In this document: positions 1 to 5,062 of the stretch, piece after piece
How positions within the stretch are numbered: the first letter of the stretch is position 1
Layout of the letters: each line of letters opens with the position of its first letter
From: Thermoplasmata archaeon
GTDB lineage: Archaea; Thermoplasmatota; Thermoplasmata; Lutacidiplasmatales; UBA184
Length of the DNA: 5,586 nt
Direction: 5' to 3'
Assembly (NCBI GenBank): GCA_030037035.1
Contig: JASHSA010000180.1
Span: forward strand, 1 to 5,586
Made by a program: the position numbers and the translations under genes
Notes under the pieces: generated by a model
Told to the model about the DNA's origin: nothing
Databases searched by the model: none
What the model saw: only the letters and a program-made list of their open reading frames with translations

Positions 1-262
1 TCTGACGAGAAGGTTCCCACAGTACGAGAGGAACGGGGAATCGGCGCCTCTAGTCCATCAGTTGTCCGGCAGGGCATCGCTGAGCAGCCACGCGCTACGG
101 GATAAGGGCTGAAAGCATCTAAGCCCGAAACCCCCTCGAAAAAGAGAGACCTCTAAGGGCATTCGTAGAAGACGAGTTCGATAGAGCCGGGGTGTACGCG
201 GAAAGCCTTCGGGCGATCCGCTCAGCCCGCGGCCACTAACGCCCGCAGCTACGTTACCTGGT
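1..262 (+). rRNA. 23S ribosomal RNA, 3' end (partial)
   Basis: This is the last part of the large-subunit rRNA; the 5' part lies outside the window. The sarcin-ricin loop is visible at 21-34 (AGTACGAGAGGAAC), the site where elongation factors contact the ribosome. The conserved stretch GCTGAAAGCATCTAAGC follows at about 108-124, and the closing ACTAAC element is at 235-240. The form of the block between them (GTTGTCCGGCAGGGCATCG, then a CTACGGGATAAGGGCTG segment) resembles archaeal rather than bacterial 23S. The mature 3' end is placed about 20 nt after ACTAAC by analogy with E. coli; the pairing 5' strand of helix 1 is not in the window, so the end is good only to about 10 nt. Confidence 0.95.
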
Positions 263-280
263 CGCGCTCGGCAGTTAAAC

Positions 281-303
281 AGAACGCGTGTGGTTCTTTT
301 TTT
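281..303 (+). terminator. rRNA transcript terminator: short hairpin plus T-run
   Basis: A 5-bp stem (AGAAC at 281-285 with GTTCT at 293-297, loop of 7 nt) runs straight into an uninterrupted T-run at 297-303, the longest T-run I noticed in this GC-rich window. Archaeal RNA polymerase terminates on oligo-T in the non-template strand, with or without a hairpin. Its place about 20-35 nt after the expected 23S 3' end fits termination of the rRNA transcript. The T-run is the stronger evidence; the stem is weak by itself. Confidence 0.7.
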
Positions 304-458
304 CCCCGGAACCGCTCCCTCGCGCCGGGCCGCACGGCCGCCGCCGTTTAGTCGTCCGGCGCGCTCGGGCCGCCGTGCCGTCGCTCGGGGTCGCGAGGAG
401 CCGCTGGCCGGTCGTTGCGTGGATCCGTCTGAAGGTCCCTCCTCCGCCGGCGCCGACG
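304..458. other. GC-rich intergenic stretch with no supported gene
   Basis: Between the rRNA terminator and the first protein gene I find no 5S rRNA, no tRNA and no convincing coding sequence. Open frames across this stretch overlap the terminator and have low-complexity Arg, Pro and Ala composition typical of GC-rich noncoding DNA. The only AT-rich island is TTTA at 347-350, which could be a weak TATA element for the gene at 459 but would give a leader of roughly 80 nt. Confidence 0.5.
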
Positions 459-755
459 ATGCTCACCGCGGGACCTCCTCCCCCACCGGCGCCTCCGCTC
501 GACCTGCTCGCCCCGAACCCCGTTCCGACCGACCCGCGCAAGCGCGTGTTCGCCTACGAGGAGGAGCTGGCGGACTGGTCCGTGCGCCTCGTCTGGGACG
601 CCGACGACCCGGAGCTGCTGGAGGCCGAGTGCCGGGCGCCGATCTTCGGCGCCCGCCTTCCGCGGGCGGAGGTCCCGAAGTTCTGGGCCGAGGTGAAGCG
701 GCTCATCGCGCCGATCGGACCGCTGCCGGTCGACGCCGCGGACCCGCGACCGTAG
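459..755 (+). CDS. Small hypothetical protein, 98 aa
   Basis: I do not recognise this gene. The ATG at 459 gives 98 residues with a proline-rich start (residues 6-13 are nearly all Pro) followed by a compact charged region from about residue 27 (acidic EEELADW at 35-40, WDADDPELLEAE at 46-57, FWAEVKRL at 75-82). The mixed charged and aromatic residues, unlike the Arg/Pro/Ala-rich reading of the noncoding DNA upstream, support real coding from about residue 25 on. There is one cysteine (Cys58), no signal peptide and no membrane helix. No ribosome binding site is obvious, so the start is uncertain: the GTG at 546 (residue 30) would remove the Pro-rich segment. It ends 45 bp before the nuclease gene, and a TATA-like box in that gap suggests separate transcription of what follows. 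Confidence 0.6.
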   Translation: MLTAGPPPPPAPPLDLLAPNPVPTDPRKRVFAYEEELADWSVRLVWDADDPELLEAECRAPIFGARLPRAEVPKFWAEVKRLIAPIGPLPVDAADPRP

Positions 756-770
756 GCCGACGGGCCGGGA

Positions 771-779
771 GCTAAAGGC
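771..779 (+). promoter_or_regulatory. TATA-like box for the exonuclease gene
   Basis: The AT-containing core CTAAAG at 772-777 stands out in a stretch that is otherwise almost all G and C. Its centre lies about 26 bp before the GTG at 801. That is the usual archaeal TATA-to-start distance, so transcription would begin at or next to the GTG and make a leaderless mRNA. It is a poor match to a full TATA consensus. Confidence 0.4.
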
Positions 780-800
780 GGCCGACGCGTCGCGGCGGAG

Positions 801-1616
801 GTGGCCGAGCCTACGCTGCTCCGCGCGACGTTCGTCCATCTCCCGGGGATCGGTCCCGCCACGGAGGCGGAGCTCTGGCATCGCGGGGTGCGGGACTGGA
901 ACGAGCTGCTCGCGGCGCATGCGTCCGGGGAGCTCCCGCCGCGCGCGGCGGCCGGGCTCCCGTCGGCGATCGCGGCGAGCGAGCGGGCCCTCGCCGAAGG
1001 GGACGCGCCGTGGTTCGGCCGGCGGCTCCCGGACCGGGAGCTCTGGCGCCTCTACCCCGAGTTCCGGCGCCGGACCGCGTTCCTCGACATCGAGACGACC
1101 TCCCTCTCGCCGTACGAGGGGATCGTCACCGTCGTGACCGTCCACGGCGGCGGCGCGACCCGAACGTTCGTCGCCGACGACAATCTCGAGGAGCTCCCCG
1201 CGTACCTCCGGACGTACCCGCTCCTCGTCACGTTCAACGGGAGCCGGTTCGACGTGCCGTTCCTCGAGACGACGTTCCCGCGGTTCGTCGCCCCGCCGGT
1301 GCACATCGACCTGCGCTTCCTCCTCTACCGCCTCGGCCTCGCCGGAGGGCTCAAGCGGATCGAGGCGACCGTCGGCCTCGGCGGCCGCGCTGGGGTCGAG
1401 GGGATCGACGGACGCGCCGCGGTCGCGCTGTGGCACGAGTACCGACGCGGCAGCTCCGCGGCCCTCGACCGCCTCGTCCGCTACAATCGCGCCGACACGA
1501 GGAACCTCGAGCCGCTCCTCGAGCTCGCCGTGCGCGAGCTCGTCCGGCGGCTCCCGCTCGCCGACGACCGGCCGGACGCCCCCCCGCCGAACCTCCCCGC
1601 CCTCGCCCCCGGGTGA
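801..1616 (+). CDS. HhH plus YprB-type RNase H-like (DEDDy) exonuclease domain protein
   Basis: This is a predicted 3'-5' exonuclease of the ribonuclease H-like fold, probably acting on DNA or RNA in the cytoplasm through two metal ions; the true substrate is unknown. Residues 12-37 hold a helix-hairpin-helix-like segment (LPGIGPATEAEL), a nonspecific nucleic-acid binding motif. The nuclease domain covers about 92-248. Exo I is FLDIET with Asp96 and Glu98, Exo II is TFNGSRFDVPFL with Asp151, and Exo III is YNRADT with Tyr228 and Asp232, so all five DEDDy residues are present. This arrangement matches the YprB family (COG3359). The Pro-rich C-terminal tail (about 257-271) is probably disordered. 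The GTG at 801 is preferred because a TATA-like box lies 26 bp upstream; the GGAG at 797-800 abuts the GTG and is too close to act as a ribosome site. Confidence 0.85.
   Translation: MAEPTLLRATFVHLPGIGPATEAELWHRGVRDWNELLAAHASGELPPRAAAGLPSAIAASERALAEGDAPWFGRRLPDRELWRLYPEFRRRTAFLDIETTSLSPYEGIVTVVTVHGGGATRTFVADDNLEELPAYLRTYPLLVTFNGSRFDVPFLETTFPRFVAPPVHIDLRFLLYRLGLAGGLKRIEATVGLGGRAGVEGIDGRAAVALWHEYRRGSSAALDRLVRYNRADTRNLEPLLELAVRELVRRLPLADDRPDAPPPNLPALAPG
1612..1616 (+). promoter_or_regulatory. Ribosome binding site GGTGA for the glycosyltransferase
   Basis: GGTGA matches the complement of the conserved 16S rRNA 3' end (part of GGAGGTGA). It sits 7 nt before the ATG at 1624 and contains the TGA stop of the upstream nuclease gene. 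This supports the ATG start and translational coupling of the two genes. Confidence 0.55.
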
Positions 1617-1623
1617 GCCGTCG

Positions 1624-2661
1624 ATGCCGGCGGAGCCGCGGTTCGCGGTGATCATCGGGGTCTACGGGCGCAAGGAGTTCGTCCTGAACGCGGTCCGCTC
1701 CGTCGAGGCGCAGACGATCCCCCGGGACCGCTTCGAGGTGATCGTCTCGACGAACTACGCCGACCCGCAGATCGACCGGGCCCTCGAGGCGGCCGGGGTG
1801 ACGATCTTCCGCGACGAGGAGAGCCTCATCGGCCGCAAGCAGGCTCGGGCGCTCGCCGTGTCGACCGCGCCGTGGGTGACGTTCCTGGACGACGACGACG
1901 CGTTCGAGCCGGAGCGCTTCGAGCGCCTCTCGGCGGTCCTCGCGGCCCACCCGGACGTCGGCTACTACCGCAACCGCGTCCGCGTCGTCGACCGTCAGGG
2001 CGCGGCGCTTCCTCTGGAGCGCTGGCGTCTCCACGAGGTCGACCGAGGGTTCGACGAGCTCGGCGAGGTCTACGTGCCGGCCGAAGAACGGCAGCGCGCC
2101 TACGAGGTCGGGGTCCGGCGCACGTTCGCCACGTTCAACTCGAGCTCGATGACGCTGCGCCGCGAGCTGCTCGACGGGGAGTTCGGCGAGGTCTTCCGGC
2201 GCAGCTACCTCGCCGACACGCTGCTCTTCCTCGCGGCCGCGCTCCAGCCGGTCGGCCTCTTCCTGGACGACCGTCGTCTGACGCGCTACCGCCACGCCGG
2301 CTGGAGCATGATGTCGGACCCTCGATGGTTCGAGCGGGCCGTGACGTCGGAGGCGGACCTCGCCGACCTCGCCGCCCGTCACGGCCGGAGCGACTTCGCC
2401 ACGTACTTCCGGCGGCTCTCGGTCCACTACCGACGCATGCAGCTCGGCAACGGGATCGTCGGCGAGATCGCCGCCGGCGGGGCCCGCCGGAGCGTCGCGC
2501 GACGGGCCGGGGAGTATCTCCGCTACCTCGCCGAGCACCCGGACGAGCGACAGATGACGATCGACACGTGGGCGGCCGGGCTCTACGGGCTCGGCTACGC
2601 GCTGCTCCCCTCCGCCGTCCGGCGGCTCGCCGGGGCCCGTCTCACGGCCGGGCGGCCGTGA
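1624..2661 (+). CDS. Family 2 glycosyltransferase, 345 aa
   Basis: This predicted GT-A fold glycosyltransferase transfers a sugar from a nucleotide-activated donor, as in protein glycosylation or surface polysaccharide synthesis; donor and acceptor cannot be read from the sequence. The N-terminus has the GT2 pattern: a first strand FAVIIGVYGRKEFV (7-20), then RSVEAQTI (25-32), FEVIVSTN (37-44), and a stretch running into the metal-binding acidic run TFLDDDDAFEP (86-96, Asp89-92), which covers the DXD motif. A later acidic residue in YLADTLLF (Asp198) could be the catalytic base, and RYRHAGWSMM (221-230) resembles the conserved C-terminal part of such domains. Residues 315-338 are fairly hydrophobic and might touch the membrane, but I see no clear transmembrane helix. 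It follows the nuclease after 7 bp, and its last 20 bp overlap the convergent methyltransferase gene. Confidence 0.88.
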   Translation: MPAEPRFAVIIGVYGRKEFVLNAVRSVEAQTIPRDRFEVIVSTNYADPQIDRALEAAGVTIFRDEESLIGRKQARALAVSTAPWVTFLDDDDAFEPERFERLSAVLAAHPDVGYYRNRVRVVDRQGAALPLERWRLHEVDRGFDELGEVYVPAEERQRAYEVGVRRTFATFNSSSMTLRRELLDGEFGEVFRRSYLADTLLFLAAALQPVGLFLDDRRLTRYRHAGWSMMSDPRWFERAVTSEADLADLAARHGRSDFATYFRRLSVHYRRMQLGNGIVGEIAAGGARRSVARRAGEYLRYLAEHPDERQMTIDTWAAGLYGLGYALLPSAVRRLAGARLTAGRP

Positions 2662-2662
2662 G
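2641..2662. repeat. Perfect 9-bp inverted repeat over two convergent stop codons
   Basis: The arms are CTCACGGCC (2641-2649) and GGCCGTGAG (2654-2662) with a GGGC spacer. The TGA of the glycosyltransferase (2659-2661) and, on the other strand, the TGA of the methyltransferase (2644-2642) occupy mirror-image positions in the two arms. Two further G-T wobble pairs (2639-2664 and 2640-2663) could extend the stem in one RNA strand. It could fold in either transcript and may act as a bidirectional 3'-end structure; there is no T-run on either side, so termination is not shown. Confidence 0.8.
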
Positions 2663-3571
2663 GTCCGGGACGCGGTCGAACCCGACGAGCCGGGGCGCCG
2701 GGACCGGCGCGTCCGGCGGCGGGCTCGCGCGGGCGACGCGCTCGGCCGCGAGGCGACAGTACTCGGCGGAGGCGTCGACGTGCAGGTAGTGGCGGCCCAG
2801 CCGCCGGGCGACCGCGGCGACGGTCCCGGTCCCGCCGAACATGTCGACGACGACGTTCGCCCGGTAGCTGTAGAACTTCACGAGGCGGGCGATCAGCTCC
2901 TCCGGGAACGGCGCCGGGTGTCCCTGGCGGTGCCGCTCCGGCGGGATCGCCCAGAAACCGTCCGAGAAGCTCTCGAACTCCTTCGCGCCGATGTCGGCGA
3001 GGCGCCGGTCGCCGTCGAGTCGCCAGCGCTCCTTGCAGAAGACGAGGACGTACTCCCACGACGGGACGATGTGCGGATTGGACGGGCTCCTCCAGCTCCC
3101 CCACGCGGTCCGCCGGCCCATCGTCTGCTTGTACCAGATGATCTCCGTCCGCATGATGTAGCCGAGCTCGCGCAGCTCGCGCGAGAGGTCGTGATGGATC
3201 GGGCGGAAGTCCTTGATCGAGGTCGGCGCGACGTTCAGGACGAACCGGCCGCCGGGGACGAGGGTGCGGTAGAGCGCACGCCAGACCTCCCGCAGCCAGG
3301 CGAGGTACCGCTCCGGCGCCAGGTCGTCCGTGTAGCCCCGGTACGGGATCTTGACGTTGTACGGCGGACTGGTGATCGCGAGGTGGACGCTCGTCGCGGG
3401 GAGGCCGTCGAGGACCTCCTTAGCGTCGCCGCAGACGACGCGGTCGAAGACGTCGCGGACGCCGGCCGGACGACGAACGGAGGGCATCCGCTCGGGAGGA
3501 GAGAGCTCGCGCTTGAGCGTTCGCCCTCCGGCGCGCGGGCGTTCCGGCGCTCCGTCGGTCCGGGGAGACAT
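2642..3571 (-). CDS. Beta-class DNA methyltransferase, probably N4-cytosine
   Basis: This S-adenosylmethionine-dependent enzyme methylates an exocyclic amino group in a specific DNA sequence. Numbering from the ATG at 3571 (309 aa), catalytic motif IV is TSPPY at 67-71, and the SAM-binding motif I, DMFGGTGT, comes later at 243-250, preceded by HPAPFPEEL (218-226, motif X-like). The order IV, then X and I, defines the beta class. SPPY is more typical of N4-cytosine enzymes, and DPPY of N6-adenine ones, so m4C is favoured but not proven. A WGSW...SPSNP segment (157-166) and WEYVLVFCK (172-180) lie between. No restriction endonuclease is visible on either side. Starts at TTG 3574 (GGAGAT 7 nt upstream), ATG 3571 or ATG 3487 are all possible, because the first ~30 residues look disordered and precede the conserved core. 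It converges on the glycosyltransferase and diverges from the transhydrogenase operon. Confidence 0.9.
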   Translation of the reverse strand: MSPRTDGAPERPRAGGRTLKRELSPPERMPSVRRPAGVRDVFDRVVCGDAKEVLDGLPATSVHLAITSPPYNVKIPYRGYTDDLAPERYLAWLREVWRALYRTLVPGGRFVLNVAPTSIKDFRPIHHDLSRELRELGYIMRTEIIWYKQTMGRRTAWGSWRSPSNPHIVPSWEYVLVFCKERWRLDGDRRLADIGAKEFESFSDGFWAIPPERHRQGHPAPFPEELIARLVKFYSYRANVVVDMFGGTGTVAAVARRLGRHYLHVDASAEYCRLAAERVARASPPPDAPVPAPRLVGFDRVPDLTAARP

Positions 3572-3575
3572 CAAC

Positions 3576-3584
3576 CGTATAATC
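3576..3584 (+). promoter_or_regulatory. TATA-like promoter box of the transhydrogenase operon
   Basis: GTATAAT at 3577-3583 is the clearest TATA-like sequence in the window, and it lies in the 41-bp divergent gap. Its centre is about 33 bp before the ATG at 3613, placing transcription start near 3606 and giving a leader of about 7 nt. Read on the other strand it is ATTATAC, so it could also drive the methyltransferase from a start near 3554, but only if translation begins at the internal ATG at 3487. Confidence 0.6.
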
Positions 3585-3587
3585 TCC
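3582..3587 (-). promoter_or_regulatory. Possible ribosome binding site of the methyltransferase
   Basis: GGAGAT on the minus strand lies 7 nt before a TTG (3574) and 10 nt before the ATG (3571). It would favour one of these two starts over the internal ATG at 3487. It overlaps the TATA-like box read on the plus strand, so the same bases cannot settle both roles. Confidence 0.3.
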
Positions 3588-3612
3588 GCGCGCCACCTCC
3601 CCCGCGTCGCCC

Positions 3613-4755
3613 ATGGTCGTCGTTTTCGCCGTTCCCAAGGAGAGCGCCGCCGGCGAGCGTCGGGTCGCCGCCGTGCCCGAGGTCGTCGCGCGCCTGACGA
3701 AGGCGAAGCACGAGGTCCGGGTGGAACGCGACGCCGGGGAGAGCGCGCGGTATCCGGACGCCGACTACGCCGCCGCCGGGGCGAAGATCGTCGCGGACCG
3801 GAGCGGCCTCTACGGCGGGGCCCAGGTCGTGCTTCGCGTGCAGGCCCCGAGCGGTCCCGAACTGAAGCCGCTCGCGGCCGGCACGATCGTGCTCGGGCTG
3901 CTCAACCCGGCACGCAACCTGGACGGGGTCGCCCGCCTGCGCGACGCGAAGCTGACGTCGTTCTCGCTCGAGCTGCTCCCGCGGATCACGCGGGCGCAGA
4001 GCATGGACGTCCTCTCGTCGCAGGCGACCGTCGCCGGTTACCGCGCGATGCTCCTCGGCGCGGAGCTCACGGCGAAGTTCTTCCCGATGCTCACGACCGC
4101 GGCCGGGACGATCCGGCCGGCGCGCGTGCTGGTCCTCGGCGCCGGCGTCGCCGGCCTGATGGCGATCGCGACGGCGAAGCGTCTCGGGGCGATCGTCGAG
4201 GCGTACGACGTCCGCCGCGCCGCCGGCGAGCAGGTCCGGAGCCTCGGCGCGAGGTTCCTCGAGCTGCAGATCAACGCGGAAGGCTCCGGCGGCTACGCGC
4301 GGGAGCTCACCGACGCGGAGAAGGCGCAGGAGGCCGAGATGCTCGCGAGGGCGGTCGCTGACGCGGACGTCGTCGTCACGACCGCCGCGATCCCCGGGCG
4401 ACGGGCGCCGATCCTCGTCCGCAAGGAGATGGTCGGCCGGATGCACGACGGGGCCGTCATCGTCGACCTCGCCGCCGAGACCGGCGGCAACTGCGAGCTC
4501 ACGAAGGCCGGCGAGACGGTCGAGATCGGCGGCGTCACCGTCGCCGGCCCGCTGAACCTGCCGAGCCAGCTCGCCTTCCACGCGAGCCAGATGTACGCCC
4601 GCAACCTCGAGTCGTTCGTCCGGCTCCTCCTCGACGCGCAGGGGGAGCTCGTCGGCGAGTTCGCCGACGAGATCCTTGCCGCGAGCCTCCTGACGCGCGC
4701 CGGGGCCGTCGTCCATGCGCCGACCGCCGCGCTGCTCGCCGAGAGGAAGGCGTAG
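3613..4755 (+). CDS. pntAA: NAD(P) transhydrogenase subunit alpha-1 (NAD-binding domain I)
   Basis: This is the soluble NAD(H)-binding part of proton-translocating transhydrogenase, which passes hydride between NADH and NADP+ driven by the proton gradient. The 380-residue length fits the split alpha-1 form. The N-terminus VFAVPKESAAGERRVAAVP (4-22) is the alanine dehydrogenase/PNT N-terminal signature. The mobile RQD loop is intact: Arg124, Gln129 and Asp132 within PRITRAQSMDVLSSQ. The Rossmann motif is VLGAGVAGL (174-182), and Asp199 in AYDVR is placed to bind the NADH ribose. The tail (PLNLPSQLAFHASQMYARN, 313-331) is also typical. There is no membrane segment, so the membrane part must be separate, as found next door. 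A TATA-like box lies 33 bp upstream, giving a nearly leaderless mRNA. Alanine dehydrogenase is excluded by the RQD loop and the neighbours. Confidence 0.95.
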   Translation: MVVVFAVPKESAAGERRVAAVPEVVARLTKAKHEVRVERDAGESARYPDADYAAAGAKIVADRSGLYGGAQVVLRVQAPSGPELKPLAAGTIVLGLLNPARNLDGVARLRDAKLTSFSLELLPRITRAQSMDVLSSQATVAGYRAMLLGAELTAKFFPMLTTAAGTIRPARVLVLGAGVAGLMAIATAKRLGAIVEAYDVRRAAGEQVRSLGARFLELQINAEGSGGYARELTDAEKAQEAEMLARAVADADVVVTTAAIPGRRAPILVRKEMVGRMHDGAVIVDLAAETGGNCELTKAGETVEIGGVTVAGPLNLPSQLAFHASQMYARNLESFVRLLLDAQGELVGEFADEILAASLLTRAGAVVHAPTAALLAERKA

Positions 4756-4759
4756 GGCG

Positions 4760-5062
4760 ATGGCCGCGGACCTCTGGACGGCGTTGTTCATCGCGATCCT
4801 CGGCGCGTTCACCGGCTACGAGGTGATCAGCCGGGTCCCGACGCTCCTCCACACGCCGCTGATGAGCGGCTCGAACTTCATCCACGGGATCGTCCTGGTC
4901 GGGGGGATCGTCGCCCTCGGGTTCGCGACGAGCGACCTCGAGCGGGCCGTCGGGTTCGTCGCCGTCGTGATGGGGGCGATGAACGTCACGGGCGGCTACG
5001 CCGTCACCGAGCGGATCCTCGAGATGTTCGACCGCGCGAAGCGCGGGGGGACGAAGCCGTGA
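4760..5062 (+). CDS. pntAB: NAD(P) transhydrogenase subunit alpha-2 (membrane domain II part)
   Basis: This 100-residue membrane protein is the alpha contribution to the proton channel domain. Three hydrophobic helices are visible at about 5-22, 41-56 and 62-80, joined by the hallmark HTPLMSGSN (31-39). The C-terminus has GGYAVTERILEMF (78-90), equivalent to the GGF-VT-R-L-MF ending of the family. The ATG at 4760 is chosen because it lies 4 bp after the alpha-1 stop and removes a basic, uncharacteristic extension; its length matches other split alpha-2 subunits. No clear ribosome site precedes it, so coupling to alpha-1 translation is likely. His42 in FIHGIVLVGG lies inside the second helix, where E. 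coli PntA, as I recall, has a small residue; this may replace the histidine missing from beta. Its stop overlaps the beta start (GTGA). Confidence 0.93.
   Translation: MAADLWTALFIAILGAFTGYEVISRVPTLLHTPLMSGSNFIHGIVLVGGIVALGFATSDLERAVGFVAVVMGAMNVTGGYAVTERILEMFDRAKRGGTKP

Noticed and set aside
288..458. Upstream extension of the small protein to a GTG at 288
   Set aside because: It would begin inside the rRNA terminator hairpin, and the added residues are low-complexity Arg/Pro.
304..458. Possible 5S rRNA, tRNA or small RNA in the intergenic stretch
   Set aside because: No conserved 5S or tRNA elements are visible, and imperfect GC-rich pairings are expected by chance at this composition.
348..1655. 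Long minus-strand open frame of 435 codons
   Set aside because: It lies opposite the small protein and the exonuclease, and its product is low-complexity Arg, Glu and Pro. It is a shadow of GC-rich codon bias.
1351..2538. Minus-strand open frame of 395 codons opposite the nuclease and glycosyltransferase
   Set aside because: The product is Arg/Glu/Val-rich with no motif, while the plus strand carries clear GT2 and DEDDy motifs over the same bases.
2642..3571. Restriction-modification or defence island around the methyltransferase
   Set aside because: Flanking genes are a glycosyltransferase and transhydrogenase subunits; no endonuclease, helicase or transposase is present in the window.
3351..4361. 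Plus-strand frame of 336 codons overlapping methyltransferase and alpha-1
   Set aside because: An Arg/Gly-rich out-of-frame reading of the alpha-1 gene that also runs through its promoter.
4715..4759. Upstream start for alpha-2 at 4715
   Set aside because: It adds 15 basic residues not seen in the family and overlaps alpha-1; the ATG at 4760 gives the expected length and first helix.
3571..4812. Minus-strand open frame of 413 codons opposite the alpha-1 gene
   Set aside because: Low-complexity product with no domain. The plus strand encodes an intact transhydrogenase alpha-1.
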